Positions 41,687-50,978 are shown, counted from the first letter of the stretch. The stretch: DNA of 64,000 nucleotides from MKUN01 sp964481425 (GCA_964481425.1 CAYZTM010000005.1:1-64000); one strand, 5' to 3'. Program-made: numbers and translations. The notes: generated from the letters alone by a model not told the origin.

Positions 41687-42679
41687 TCACTGTTTCAGCC
41701 ATGCCTGCATATAATTAGGGTCCAGTTGCAGGTAATTGGCTTTCTTTTCTATGATACCATTGTTGACCCAGTAAATAGCAGGTACATAAGGTCCGGCCAT
41801 TTTCTTGAATGCTTCTATATCGTGCACATGCAGATGGGGTACATCTATGGAATGCGTGTCATTGAAAAACTCTTTCTCATGGTCATCTGATCCGCTTAAC
41901 AAAAAGTATATTGGAATATCGGGATTATGATGGTGTATCACATGCAGCAGGTAGGCAGCCTTCCGGCAGTGTGGGCAGGTAAGGCTCATAAAGGCTATGA
42001 TGTGTTTGCCGCTGCGCAGATCAACTGATGGCATAGGTGCCTCTTTATAAAGTGGGTTCAGGTCTATAGCTTCCTGTGCAGCTTCAGGTTTGTTATCTAC
42101 ATCGAGTGGGTTCAGTATAAATGGTGTTACCAGTGCCACCATAACGAGCAATACCGCAATCACTTCCTGGTTTTTATACGGCTTTGCAGGGTAGATGTAC
42201 ATAAGCACCACCGTTACTGCTATCATGGCCAGGTTCTTCCATATTGACTGTAGCGGCGTCATTTCGATATTATCGCCGAAGCAGCCGCAATTACCGTGGT
42301 TACCCTGTGTTATGATGACAAAGAGCAAGTATATCGTGAAGATGGAAAGAAGTACAAGAATGACCTTATAGGTGAATGGGCGTAAAAAGATGTGAAATAA
42401 CAGCAAAAGCCCGAGCAGTAATTCAAAGCCTATAAAGAGGCGTGCTATGATGCCTGAGGCCATAAGGCTATTGATGCCCAGGTCTATAAATGTCCACTGG
42501 AAGGACATAAAAGGACCATCGTTGGCAAACAATTTAAAATCATGGAAGGCGATACCACTTTTGCTATAGGCTGAGTAAAAGAAAACAGCCGCCATGGCCA
42601 GCAATAACAGGATGCCAATTACGCGCTTCAGGTAAAATGAGAAATTCCTCTGTGGGGGTGATGCCAATTCTTCAGTCAT
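41687..42679 (-). CDS. BT_3928-type membrane protein with DoxX and thioredoxin-like parts
   Basis: 330 residues. Four or five helices of the DoxX/MauE kind (~17-140) and another near 165-185, then a periplasmic thioredoxin-like domain with CPHC (FMSLTCPHCRKAAYLLH, about residue 235). The family is widespread in Bacteroidota; a role in disulfide or methylamine-type electron transfer is inference from the fold. Single gene. Confidence 0.8.
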   Translation of the reverse strand: MTEELASPPQRNFSFYLKRVIGILLLLAMAAVFFYSAYSKSGIAFHDFKLFANDGPFMSFQWTFIDLGINSLMASGIIARLFIGFELLLGLLLLFHIFLRPFTYKVILVLLSIFTIYLLFVIITQGNHGNCGCFGDNIEMTPLQSIWKNLAMIAVTVVLMYIYPAKPYKNQEVIAVLLVMVALVTPFILNPLDVDNKPEAAQEAIDLNPLYKEAPMPSVDLRSGKHIIAFMSLTCPHCRKAAYLLHVIHHHNPDIPIYFLLSGSDDHEKEFFNDTHSIDVPHLHVHDIEAFKKMAGPYVPAIYWVNNGIIEKKANYLQLDPNYMQAWLKQ

Positions 42680-42736
42680 ACGTATAAAAGAGGTATCAAA
42701 AATAGCGTATTTAATTGGCCCGAAAACAAAAGGCCG

Positions 42737-42985
42737 TTAAAAGAGGCTACAATTCTCTTCTGTATGCACACCGTTCTTATCGGTAACGTGAGAGCCGCCC
42801 TCACAGAGGCTTTGGGCATGGGCTTTACTGTCCGTGATGGTATATTCAGTATAAGTAGAATCAGGAAGACCGGGTACGCCGGAGTACTTGAAGACGCAAT
42901 GACAAGTAAAATCCCTGGTACAGGAACTGATGCATATTATTGAAATAACAGCAATTGCCGCGGTCAGGAGAGGGCGTAATTTCAT
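42737..42985 (-). CDS. small Cys-rich lipoprotein, paralogue of the one at 3725
   Basis: 82 residues from the ATG at 42985 (MKLRPLLTA...); four extra residues arise from the ATG at 42997. Lipobox ISSC, then TRDFTCHCVFKYSG with the same SSC-x2-D-F/Y-TC-x-C-V pattern as the gene at 3725, plus further Cys in LCEGG and ENCSLF. Mature part ~60 residues. Function unknown. Confidence 0.6.
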   Translation of the reverse strand: MKLRPLLTAAIAVISIICISSCTRDFTCHCVFKYSGVPGLPDSTYTEYTITDSKAHAQSLCEGGSHVTDKNGVHTEENCSLF

Positions 42986-43120
42986 GTACGGAATCATTTG
43001 AACGGTTGAAGATAATAGGAATTTTTCAAAACCGCAAACAGTGAATATAATTCATATACAAGCCGGCATCTGCATTTATTTCTTTGCTTTACCTTTACCC
43101 TACAAAGACAGACGAAACAG

Positions 43121-44023
43121 ATGCTACAGCCGAACTCATTGACCGAAAACCTGGAACTAATAGCCAAACAAGTGGTGGAAGGATTTATCATTGGCCTGCA
43201 CAAAAGCCCCTTCCATGGTTTCTCTGTTGAGTTTGCCGAACACAGGCTGTATAATCATGGTGATCCTCTCAGGCATATAGACTGGCGGGTGTATGGAAGG
43301 ACCGATAAACTGTTCATAAAACGTTTTGAGGAAGAAACGAATCTCCGCTGTTGCCTGGTGGTAGATACCTCATCGTCCATGCATTTCCCCGCTGATGAGA
43401 AAAAAATGAGCAAGCTGCAGTTTTCCTGCCTGTCAGCGGCCAGCCTGCTCCAGTTACTAAAACGGCAGCTCGATGCTGCTTGCCTGGCCCTTTTTGATGA
43501 AGACGTATATTATTTGTCAGATTGCCGGTCGGCACTCAGCCATTACAGGATGCTAACCAATCAGCTGGAAAAGACTTTACAGTCTAAGGCAGATAATAAA
43601 AGGACCAACGCTGCTGCGGCCCTGCACCTCGTAGCTGAGCAGATGCACAAGCGTTCGCTGGTAGTCGTGTTCAGCGATATGATGGACGATAGTGATAATA
43701 TAGAAGAGTTGTTCAGTGCCTTGCAGCACCTGCGATACAATAAACATGAGGTTATTTTATTTCATATAATAGATGGTAAACAGGAGCTGGATTTTGAATT
43801 TGAGAACAGGCCTTATGAGTTTGTAGATATGGAGAGCCAGGAGCGTATAAAACTACAGCCACAGCAAATAAAAGATGAATATGTAAGCAGGATGAAAGCC
43901 TTCAGGGAAATGGTAGAGAATAAATGCCACCAATACCGTATCGACAGGGTGGCGGTAGACCTCTCTGAGCCTGTAGAACAGGTGCTTTATTCCTTTTTAC
44001 TTAAGAGAAATAAAATGCTGTAA
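43121..44023 (+). CDS. DUF58 (VWA-like) protein
   Basis: 300 residues, no membrane segment. The DUF58 signature (HRLYNHGDPLRHIDWRVYGRT) is followed by a von Willebrand A-like domain with the metal site DTSSSM (DxSxS, about residue 83). In many bacteria such genes pair with a MoxR AAA ATPase (Bat proteins of Bacteroidota); no moxR is next to it here. A likely -7 element (TACCTTTA) is at 43092. Confidence 0.85.
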   Translation: MLQPNSLTENLELIAKQVVEGFIIGLHKSPFHGFSVEFAEHRLYNHGDPLRHIDWRVYGRTDKLFIKRFEEETNLRCCLVVDTSSSMHFPADEKKMSKLQFSCLSAASLLQLLKRQLDAACLALFDEDVYYLSDCRSALSHYRMLTNQLEKTLQSKADNKRTNAAAALHLVAEQMHKRSLVVVFSDMMDDSDNIEELFSALQHLRYNKHEVILFHIIDGKQELDFEFENRPYEFVDMESQERIKLQPQQIKDEYVSRMKAFREMVENKCHQYRIDRVAVDLSEPVEQVLYSFLLKRNKML

Positions 44024-44039
44024 AGACAATAAAATTTAC

Positions 44040-44047
44040 TACCTTTG
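44040..44047 (+). promoter_or_regulatory. promoter of yceD-rpmF-plsX
   Basis: TACCTTTG, exact -7 match, with CTG 19 bases upstream (44018-44020) as a near -33. It gives a ~135-base leader before the first ATG that holds a run of nine or more G (44158-44166). Confidence 0.55.
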
Positions 44048-44187
44048 CCACCCGTTTCAGACTGCTATTAAATATAAAAATTATTTAATGGTAATTTAGT
44101 TCTTTGAGATAGTTTGTTTTTTTAATATCACATTGTTATTAAAAGGCAGGTGAAGAAGGGGGGGGATCAGTGTAAACACTTCAGGAG

Positions 44188-44748
44188 ATGAAACACAACC
44201 GTGAATACGAGATTGCATGGCAGGGTTTAAAACCCGGTGTACATAAGTTTCAGTATGAAGTGGATGATAAGTTCATCAGCGAACGGAACGATGACCCCGA
44301 CTTCAAAGACCTTGATGCACAGGTAAACCTCAGTTTTGATAAACAGAGCAATTTTTTTCTGCTGCATTTTGACATTGATGGTAGTGTGACCGCAGCCTGC
44401 GACCGGTGTGGAGATGACTTCAAACTACGGTTGTGGGACGAGTTCGATCTGCTGATCAAGCTGACCGGTGAAGAAACCGATGAGATGGCAGAAGACGCAG
44501 ATGTGGTCTATATACCGCGCAGTGAGACTGTGATAGATATTAGCCGTTGGGTGTACGAATTTGTGTTACTCAGCATACCCCTGCAAAGGGTGCACCCCGA
44601 TAAGGCTGATGGCAGCCCCGGCTGCAACCCACAGGCACTAAAACTGCTGGACCAGCTATCAGAACGCGACGAAACGATAAAAAAGGATATCTGGAAAGGC
44701 CTTGAGGCCCTGAAAGAAGATAAAAAAGTAAAACGTAAATCGAAATAA
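44188..44748 (+). CDS. DUF177 (YceD) protein
   Basis: 186 residues with the family plan: N-terminal beta region, CDRCGDDFKL at ~residue 71, an acidic stretch and the C-terminal CNPQALKLLDQLSE. It is usually found upstream of rpmF and plays a role in 23S rRNA processing in plants and some bacteria. First in an operon with rpmF and plsX. Confidence 0.88.
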   Translation: MKHNREYEIAWQGLKPGVHKFQYEVDDKFISERNDDPDFKDLDAQVNLSFDKQSNFFLLHFDIDGSVTAACDRCGDDFKLRLWDEFDLLIKLTGEETDEMAEDADVVYIPRSETVIDISRWVYEFVLLSIPLQRVHPDKADGSPGCNPQALKLLDQLSERDETIKKDIWKGLEALKEDKKVKRKSK

Positions 44749-44760
44749 AATCTAAGTAAG

Positions 44761-44970
44761 ATGCCAAATCCCAAAAGACGTCATTCACAACAGCGCGGTG
44801 CAAAGCGCCGTACGCACTACAAGGCAACTGCTGAGACATGGAGCATAGACCAGGCAACAGGCGAAAGCCATCTGCGTCATCGTGCCCATTGGACAGAAGG
44901 CAAGTTGTACTATCGCGGTAAAGTGGTGATTGATAACGCACCTGAAGCATTAGGTGACAAAAACCAATAA
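44761..44970 (+). CDS. rpmF: 50S ribosomal protein L32
   Basis: 69 residues beginning MPNPKRRHSQQRGAKRRTHY, the standard L32 start. It is a Cys-free version. Lies between DUF177 and plsX, the conserved order. Confidence 0.96.
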   Translation: MPNPKRRHSQQRGAKRRTHYKATAETWSIDQATGESHLRHRAHWTEGKLYYRGKVVIDNAPEALGDKNQ

Positions 44971-44990
44971 CATCAATTCCCGGCTCATTA

Positions 44991-45947
44991 ATGAAGATAG
45001 GGCTTGATATAATGGGGGGCGATTTTGCCCCTGCTGAAGCCATTAAAGGAGTCCGCCTGTTCTTAGAACAGGTTAGCGACCCGTCGGTGCACCTTGTATT
45101 GATAGGTGAAGCCCGGGCTGCTGCTCCCTACCTGTCTCAACTGGACCAGTTCCAATATCGCTATTCATTTGTGGAAGCTCCGCAGATGATTGGTATGAAT
45201 GAGCATCCCACAAAGGCACTTAAAGAGAAGCCCGATTCCAGCATTGCTATAGGTTTCGGCATGCTGCAGGCACAAAAGATAGATGCTTTCATAGGCGCCG
45301 GTAATACCGGTGCCATGATGGTAGGTGCCATGTACAGCGTTAAGAACATAGAAGGCATACTGCGGCCCACCATTGTTTCGCCCATACCCCGCGAGGATGG
45401 GCGCTTTAGTTTACTGCTCGATGTAGGTGCCAATGCTGACTGCAAGCCGGAGCACTTGGTGCAATTTGCCCAACTGGGTTCGCTGTTCATGCAGCGGGTG
45501 GAGGGTATTGAGAAGCCACGTATTGGCCTGCTGAACATAGGTGAGGAAGAAGGCAAGGGTAACCTGTTATCACAAGCTACCTATCCCTTATTAAAGGAAA
45601 ATGCACAGATCAATTTCATCGGCAATATAGAAGGCCGCGACCTGATAATGGACAAGTGCGATGTAGTGGTTTGTGAAGGTTTTGTTGGGAATGTAGTACT
45701 TAAGATGGCGGAGTCTATCTATCACGTTTTCAAGGAGAACCGTAATGTGCAGGATGAGTTCCTGGAGCATTTCAATTACGAGATATACGGCGGAACACCC
45801 GTATTGGGTATCAACAGCCCCGTGATCATAGGCCATGGCATTTCTCATTCATTAGCCTTCCAGAATATGATCAATGCAGCCCATAAGATCATCCTTTCAG
45901 ACCTTATGAACGCATTCAAAGCCCATTTCTCCCAAGCAGTTGCCTGA
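44991..45947 (+). CDS. plsX: phosphate acyltransferase
   Basis: 318 residues; starts with IGLDIMGGDFAPAEAIKG and contains AFIGAGNTGAMMVGA and DVGANADCKPEHL, all diagnostic. Makes acyl-phosphate from acyl-ACP for phospholipid synthesis. Last gene of the DUF177-rpmF-plsX operon (20 bases after rpmF). Confidence 0.97.
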   Translation: MKIGLDIMGGDFAPAEAIKGVRLFLEQVSDPSVHLVLIGEARAAAPYLSQLDQFQYRYSFVEAPQMIGMNEHPTKALKEKPDSSIAIGFGMLQAQKIDAFIGAGNTGAMMVGAMYSVKNIEGILRPTIVSPIPREDGRFSLLLDVGANADCKPEHLVQFAQLGSLFMQRVEGIEKPRIGLLNIGEEEGKGNLLSQATYPLLKENAQINFIGNIEGRDLIMDKCDVVVCEGFVGNVVLKMAESIYHVFKENRNVQDEFLEHFNYEIYGGTPVLGINSPVIIGHGISHSLAFQNMINAAHKIILSDLMNAFKAHFSQAVA

Positions 45948-46062
45948 TCTCTCCCGGCTTGACATTTTACAGTATCCCGTTTATTACCCATAACATGGAT
46001 TTCCTTTACTGTCGTTTTTACCTTTTCTTATTCATTTATCTTTAGGTACTTTGTACGGTATC

Positions 46063-46704
46063 ATGAAGAAGGTATATTGCTTAAGTGGCTTAGGGGCTGA
46101 TCGTCGTATCTTTCAACACCTTGTATTGCAGGATGCAGAGCTCGTGCATATACCCTGGGTACCTTATGACAAGCACGATGAAATTAGCTGCTACGCTCAA
46201 AAGATGTCGGCAAAGATACCGGGCGACGAACCTATCATATTGGGCGTTTCGTTTGGTGGCATGCTGGCTGTGGAGATAGCCAAATTAAGAAAGACAAAAA
46301 AGGTCATCATCGTATCCAGCGCCAAGACAAAGGATGAAATAGCCGGTAGCGGCGGTGGGTTTTTACAGTTCCTTATCAGGTATAATATGCTCCCTGCCGG
46401 TTTGATGAAGATACCCAACAGTGTCATGTTCAATAAATTTGGGGCAGTGACGGATGATGAAAAGACCATGCTGACCGGCATCCTCAAGGATACGAATACG
46501 CACTTCGTTAAATGGGCCTTTAAGGCTATGCAGCTATGGCCCAATACTAGTTACGATCATTCCATTACCCATATACATGGCACAGATGACCGTATGATAC
46601 TTTCAGAACATGTAAAGCCCGATTATTGGATAAAAGGAGGTACTCATATCATGATATACAACAAGGCCGAAGAAATAGCTTCTATAATCAACAAACACCT
46701 TTAG
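46063..46704 (+). CDS. alpha/beta-hydrolase
   Basis: 213 residues from the ATG at 46063 (MKKVYCLSGLGADRRIF), which sits at the usual fold start; four earlier codons exist. Nucleophile elbow GVSFGGML (Ser at about 67), Asp in IHGTDDRMI and His in KGGTHIMI form a credible triad. Substrate unknown. Followed after one base by ogt. Confidence 0.75.
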   Translation: MKKVYCLSGLGADRRIFQHLVLQDAELVHIPWVPYDKHDEISCYAQKMSAKIPGDEPIILGVSFGGMLAVEIAKLRKTKKVIIVSSAKTKDEIAGSGGGFLQFLIRYNMLPAGLMKIPNSVMFNKFGAVTDDEKTMLTGILKDTNTHFVKWAFKAMQLWPNTSYDHSITHIHGTDDRMILSEHVKPDYWIKGGTHIMIYNKAEEIASIINKHL

Positions 46705-46705
46705 C

Positions 46706-47236
46706 ATGATCATCACATACATGGAAACACCTTTGGGCAAGATGCGGGCAGGTGCAACTGACGAAGGAATATGTTTATTCGACTTCGAAGGGAGACGGAT
46801 GATGGATAACATAATGAAAAGATTACAAACACATACAGGTGAGGAAATAGAAGAAGGGGAGCACTTTCATTTCAAAAAGCTCGAAAAGCAGGTGAAGGAA
46901 TATTTCGATGGGGAACGCAAAGAGTTCGATCTGCCGCTGCATTTGTTAGGAACACCCTTCCAAAAGAAAGTATGGGAAGGATTGCTTAAGATCCCCTATG
47001 GAGAAACAAGGTCCTATAAACAGCAGTCCATCTTTCTCGGCGATGTGAAAGCGATCAGGGCTGTAGCGGGGGCAAACGGGGAGAATGGTATAGCCATAAT
47101 AGTTCCCTGTCATAGGGTGATAGGCGAGAATGGCAGCCTTACCGGTTATGGTGGTGGTCTGCCCAGGAAAAAGTGGCTACTGGAGCACGAGATGAAATAC
47201 AGCGGTAAGAGCAACCAAATGAATTTATTTGTTTGA
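46706..47236 (+). CDS. ogt: methylated-DNA--protein-cysteine methyltransferase
   Basis: 176 residues with the acceptor motif PCHRVIG (about residue 135) and the C-terminal GYGGGLPRKKWLLEHE. Removes methyl groups from O6-methylguanine by irreversible transfer to its Cys. Coupled to the hydrolase upstream (gap of one base). Confidence 0.96.
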   Translation: MIITYMETPLGKMRAGATDEGICLFDFEGRRMMDNIMKRLQTHTGEEIEEGEHFHFKKLEKQVKEYFDGERKEFDLPLHLLGTPFQKKVWEGLLKIPYGETRSYKQQSIFLGDVKAIRAVAGANGENGIAIIVPCHRVIGENGSLTGYGGGLPRKKWLLEHEMKYSGKSNQMNLFV

Positions 47237-47314
47237 GTATCTTTTAATGCTCCCACTTGTCGAAACAGCTGAAATAAGAATATTGTTAAATAATATTGGT
47301 TACACGTAGTTGTT

Positions 47315-47345
47315 TTGATTGTTTTATGTCTTTGTTGTAACTTTA
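47315..47345 (+). promoter_or_regulatory. promoter of RNase P RNA
   Basis: TTTTG (TTG 47315-47317) and, after 20 bases, TAACTTTA (47338-47345), a seven-of-eight -7 match. The predicted start is just at the RNA 5' end at about 47351. Confidence 0.6.
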
Positions 47346-47350
47346 TACAG

Positions 47351-47716
47351 ACTACAAGCCGGGTTGTCGCCTTTGCCGTAATGCATGGGAGGAAAGTCCG
47401 GACAGCACAGAGCAGCGCACCACCTAACGGGTGGGATCGCGGGCAACCGCGATACAGATAGTGCCACAGAAAATAACCGCCTTCAAGACTGGAGGTAAGG
47501 GTGAAAATGTAGCGTAAGAGACTACACTTTGCAGTGGCAACATTGCATCGGGGTAAACCTTGCGTGCTGAAATGCCAAATAGGCGTACGATTGAGGGTAG
47601 CTCGCCCGATGTTCGTGGGTTGGCAGAAAGAGGTGTTGTGCGAGCAGCATCCCAGATAAATGATGACCATCCCGGGACCATCCGGGATCACAGAATCCGG
47701 CTTACAGGTTTGTAGT
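47351..47716 (+). ncRNA. rnpB: RNase P RNA, class A
   Basis: About 366 bases. 5' and 3' ends pair (ACTACAA with TTGTAGT; GCCGG with CCGGC) to form P1. The conserved 5' segment GAGGAAAGTCCGGACA and the matching 3' segment ACAGAATCCGGC are present, as are several short stems between (for example the GGGCAAC loop region). It is the catalytic RNA that removes 5' leaders from tRNAs. A promoter and terminator flank it. Confidence 0.95.
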
Positions 47717-47735
47717 TGTTTTGGTTAAATGATGG

Positions 47736-47769
47736 GAGCGCCGGTTTTGTCCCGGCGCTCATTTTTTTT
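47736..47769 (+). terminator. rho-independent terminator of rnpB
   Basis: Nine-base stem GAGCGCCGG / CCGGCGCTC followed by A and eight T. Confidence 0.9.
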
Positions 47770-47813
47770 GTCCGGCACAATTCTTTTACATCCTCATTGA
47801 GCTTATCTTATTT

Positions 47814-47840
47814 CTCTAAACTAAATGATATAATTTAGAG
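47814..47840. promoter_or_regulatory. inverted repeat before the MCE gene
   Basis: CTCTAAA and TTTAGAG with 13 bases between, ending two bases before the GTG start. Could be an operator or a leader hairpin that covers the start; no evidence beyond symmetry. Confidence 0.3.
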
Positions 47841-47842
47841 CG

Positions 47843-48775
47843 GTGCCTCCCAAACGGAAACATATCGCACGATCTGTCTTTACCTTCCTGGTATTGGCTG
47901 GCCTCATTCTTGCCTACCTATATATAGACAAACAATGGTTCTTCTCCGAAAAGCAGTACTATTATGGCTATTACGAGAATGTTGCAGGGCTTACCAATGG
48001 TACTCCTGTAATACTCAAAGGCGTTAGAGTGGGCAAGGTAGGAGATATGGATATTGATGGTCCCAAAGGGATAAAAGTCGCTTTTGAGATCGGGAACGAG
48101 GTGAAATTACCTACCGGTAGTGTTGCCTGGCTGGTACCCGGCGGTATAAATGGCGGGCAGGGCATAGAGATAAAACCCGGCCCGGGGCCGGGGATATTGC
48201 CTTCCGGTACAGTACTGCAAACAGAAAGGGATACGGGGTTTATAGATAACCTCAATTACAAATCGGGTGTTTACATCAGGAGCGGCAGGGAACTGTTACG
48301 GGCTTTTGATACCTCAGTGCGGAAGTTCAACTATATCCTGACATCCGGTCTGGCGCATGATATCCTTGACGGTGTTTTTTATCTCGATAAGCAAACGGGT
48401 AGCTTTGAAGCAATGTCGGGAGAACTAAAAGGTTATAGCTTTAAAATTGATAGCGGGCTTATAGAGATCATGCATTCAACTGCTGATCTGGATAATAAAG
48501 GGAAAGACATTAACGATATGCTTACCGGGGCCGATACAACCATGAATAGCCTCTCCGGGAAAACATTTGCTGAGGACTTTGATACGCTTAAAAATAACAT
48601 TTCCAATATTGCTGCCTCTATTCGTAAATTAAAGGGCAATAAACTGCTGAATGATAAGAGCGCTTATAAAAGCGCCAATAACGGCCTTGATACAGTTAAG
48701 GCAGGCATAAAGGATGTGCAGGAGCATCCCAAGGCTCATTGGATTGCGGTGTTTGGTAAGAACCGGGAAAAGTGA
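47843..48775 (+). CDS. MlaD/MCE domain protein
   Basis: 310 residues, start GTG at 47843 (no ATG in frame). One membrane helix at ~7-27, the MCE domain at ~38-120 (VAGLTNGTPVILKGVRVGKVGDMDI...) and a long helical tail to residue 310. MCE proteins bind phospholipid in the periplasm as part of the Mla-like transporter. No mlaE, mlaF or other partner lies next to it here. Confidence 0.82.
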   Translation: MPPKRKHIARSVFTFLVLAGLILAYLYIDKQWFFSEKQYYYGYYENVAGLTNGTPVILKGVRVGKVGDMDIDGPKGIKVAFEIGNEVKLPTGSVAWLVPGGINGGQGIEIKPGPGPGILPSGTVLQTERDTGFIDNLNYKSGVYIRSGRELLRAFDTSVRKFNYILTSGLAHDILDGVFYLDKQTGSFEAMSGELKGYSFKIDSGLIEIMHSTADLDNKGKDINDMLTGADTTMNSLSGKTFAEDFDTLKNNISNIAASIRKLKGNKLLNDKSAYKSANNGLDTVKAGIKDVQEHPKAHWIAVFGKNREK

Positions 48776-48783
48776 TTCCTTAT

Positions 48784-49410
48784 TTACTGTAGTGAGGCAT
48801 TATCAAGCACTAAGCCCTGAGTACGGTATACACTGTCACTGTTCGGATGTTCGGGGTTAGAATAATAGAGGAAGCTGACAGGTCCTGTGCCGGGTGAATA
48901 ATATACAACTACTTTCTTACCCAATTTCCCGTTCGCATCAGTATAAATATCTGTTATCTGTACGCAGGTATATTGATCTATTACAGTACCGTAAGCCGAG
49001 GCCACACGGGCCAGTGTACCGTTATAGTCTGTACCGTTTACATTGTATGTAGCAGCTTGTTTGAATAAGGTATCGGTTTGCTCAAGGCTTTTGGCCAGTA
49101 TCCTGAAATAGGAGCCTGTACTATCGGTTTCGTATAGTGTGTTTCCCTCATTTTCACAGTATAGGTTCATACCGCTGATGCCAAAGTAGGTTTTGCCATT
49201 GAAACTCTTAGTGCCCACGATACTGATCGTTTGGGTGCCACCGTCTATACTGGCACCATCTGCTGTATAGTTGGTCACCTTATAGGTCCAGCTATTCCCG
49301 TTTGCCAGGGGCCATAGGTCCTGCTGTTTTACGGGTGTGGTATCATTATTCTTTTTGCAGGCTCCCAGTATCGAGAATGCTATAAAAAGGGCAGCTATTT
49401 GTTTCTTCAT
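48784..49410 (-). CDS. hypothetical lipoprotein
   Basis: 208 residues from the ATG at 49410. Lipobox LGAC followed by KKNNDTT; the domain (WPLANGNSWTYKV...SFNGKTYFGISG...) is beta-rich and of the kind common in Bacteroidota envelope lipoproteins. No family assigned. Confidence 0.62.
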   Translation of the reverse strand: MKKQIAALFIAFSILGACKKNNDTTPVKQQDLWPLANGNSWTYKVTNYTADGASIDGGTQTISIVGTKSFNGKTYFGISGMNLYCENEGNTLYETDSTGSYFRILAKSLEQTDTLFKQAATYNVNGTDYNGTLARVASAYGTVIDQYTCVQITDIYTDANGKLGKKVVVYYSPGTGPVSFLYYSNPEHPNSDSVYRTQGLVLDNASLQ

Positions 49411-49468
49411 TACCATAAATCTAAAGCGTTAAAGATACATCTTTTGCCCAAGGGCCGGTAATAAATCG

Positions 49469-49476
49469 TATTTTTG
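49469..49476 (+). promoter_or_regulatory. -7 element of dusB
   Basis: TATTTTTG, exact, 12 bases before the ATG, with TTG 22 bases upstream (49444-49446). Confidence 0.4.
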
Positions 49477-49487
49477 CGGCGCAAACA

Positions 49488-50519
49488 ATGGTAAAGATCG
49501 GTAATATAGAACTTGGGGATTTTCCCCTGTTGCTGGCACCTATGGAGGATGTAAGTGATCCACCCTTCCGTGCTGTGTGCAAAGAGCATGGAGCAGATCT
49601 TATGTATACCGAATTTATATCATCAGAAGGGTTGATACGGGATGCCATCAAGAGTCGGCAAAAGCTGGATATATTTGATTATGAGCGTCCCGTGGGCATC
49701 CAGATATTTGGCGGCGACGAGGAGGCCATGGCTTTATCAGCTAAAATAGTAGATGCCACACAGCCGGACCTGTTGGACATTAATTTCGGTTGTCCGGTAA
49801 AGAAGGTGGTGTGCAAAGGTGCAGGTGCCGCAGTACTGAAAGATATCGAGCTGATGGTCCGCCTTACCAAGGCGGTGGTAAATGCAACCAGGCTGCCCGT
49901 TACGGTAAAAACCCGTCTGGGCTGGGACGATAATAGCAAGAATATCGAGGAGGTAGCGGAACGCTTGCAGGATGCAGGCATACAGGCACTAACTATTCAT
50001 GGTCGTACAAGAGCACAACTGTATAAAGGAGAGGCCGATTGGACACTTATTGCCAAGGTAAAGGATAACCCACGCATCAAGATACCCATATTTGGCAATG
50101 GAGATATAGATAGCCCGCAAAAAGCACTCGAGTATAAGAACCGTTATGGAGTGGATGGGCTGATGATAGGACGTGCCGCTATTGGCTATCCCTGGATATT
50201 CAGGGAGATAAAACATTTTCTTGCTACAGGTGATACTTTACCTCCGCCTACTGTGGCAGAGCGTTTGGATGCCTGTCGTAAACACCTGTATCGTTCCCTC
50301 GAATGGAAAGGCGAAAAGTTGGGCATATTGGAAATGCGCAGGCATTATGCCAACTATCTCAAAGGCCTTTCGCATGTCAAAGAGTTCCGCACCCGTCTGG
50401 TCTCTACAGATGATATTGCCGAAATAGAACAAGTATTCGTCGATCTGCAGGCATTTTACACCGGCACCGTGCAGGCTATTGCAGCGGACGATCAGTCCTC
50501 TGCAATGGCGGCTGTATAG
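49488..50519 (+). CDS. dusB: tRNA-dihydrouridine synthase
   Basis: 343 residues. FMN-binding barrel with LAPMEDVSDPPFRAVCKEHGADL, the catalytic cysteine in NFGCPVKKVVCKGAGAAVL, KTRLGWD and HGRTRAQLYKG. Reduces uridine to dihydrouridine in tRNA. Its 3' end overlaps the convergent DoxX gene by 28 bases. Confidence 0.95.
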   Translation: MVKIGNIELGDFPLLLAPMEDVSDPPFRAVCKEHGADLMYTEFISSEGLIRDAIKSRQKLDIFDYERPVGIQIFGGDEEAMALSAKIVDATQPDLLDINFGCPVKKVVCKGAGAAVLKDIELMVRLTKAVVNATRLPVTVKTRLGWDDNSKNIEEVAERLQDAGIQALTIHGRTRAQLYKGEADWTLIAKVKDNPRIKIPIFGNGDIDSPQKALEYKNRYGVDGLMIGRAAIGYPWIFREIKHFLATGDTLPPPTVAERLDACRKHLYRSLEWKGEKLGILEMRRHYANYLKGLSHVKEFRTRLVSTDDIAEIEQVFVDLQAFYTGTVQAIAADDQSSAMAAV

Positions 50520-50875
50520 CTCAACCGGTTTTGACGGTTCCAGCTTATATAAGATATCGCCAGTAATACGAAAAATACCATGGGCATTACAAACGGCGTA
50601 TGCGTGACAATATGCGACCATGTAGCACCAACCAGGGTGATGGTAAAACCTGCGTATGCCCATTCTTTCAGTTTTGCATATTTGGGTTGCAGCAATGCTA
50701 TACCTCCCAGTAACTTAGCTACTCCTAATATATTCAGCATGAAAGCAGGGTAGCCCAGTATTTTAAAACCAGCTTCCAATTGAGGGTTATGAGCCAGGTA
50801 CATAAAACTGCTCAGTAAAAATAGGCCCGATACAATGGTCGTTGTTGTCCAATAAACTATTCTGGTTGTCTTCAT
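50492..50875 (-). CDS. DoxX-like family membrane protein
   Basis: 127 residues from the ATG at 50875 (MKTTRIVYWTTT), four membrane helices (TTIVSGLFLLSS, FMLNILGVAKLLGGI, GATWSHIVTHTPF, VFFVLLAISYI). The family often accompanies redox-stress regulators and can act with quinones; exact function unknown. Divergent from an HxlR regulator, with a repeat-filled 125-base region between. Confidence 0.75.
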   Translation of the reverse strand: MKTTRIVYWTTTTIVSGLFLLSSFMYLAHNPQLEAGFKILGYPAFMLNILGVAKLLGGIALLQPKYAKLKEWAYAGFTITLVGATWSHIVTHTPFVMPMVFFVLLAISYISWNRQNRLSYTAAIAED

Positions 50876-50910
50876 AAAATATTCTTTTGTGCAAAATTCT
50901 GTATATTTGC

Positions 50911-50978
50911 TATACATTAGTAATCACTATACTGTTGTATACTGATTACCTTTATTATACCGATTACCTATAGTATAC
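50911..50978. promoter_or_regulatory. operator array between DoxX and HxlR genes
   Basis: TATACTGATTACCT (50938-50951) and TATACCGATTACCT (50956-50969) are 13 of 14 identical and 18 bases apart. TAGTAATCA (50918-50926) is a near-reverse copy of the TGATTACC core. TATAC occurs five times in the 70 bases. The pattern suits repeated binding by the HxlR protein on both promoters. Confidence 0.55.

Noticed and set aside
47146..47691. 181-codon minus-strand frame through ogt and rnpB
   Set aside because: RNase P RNA is certain here; the frame spans a coding gene and a structured RNA.
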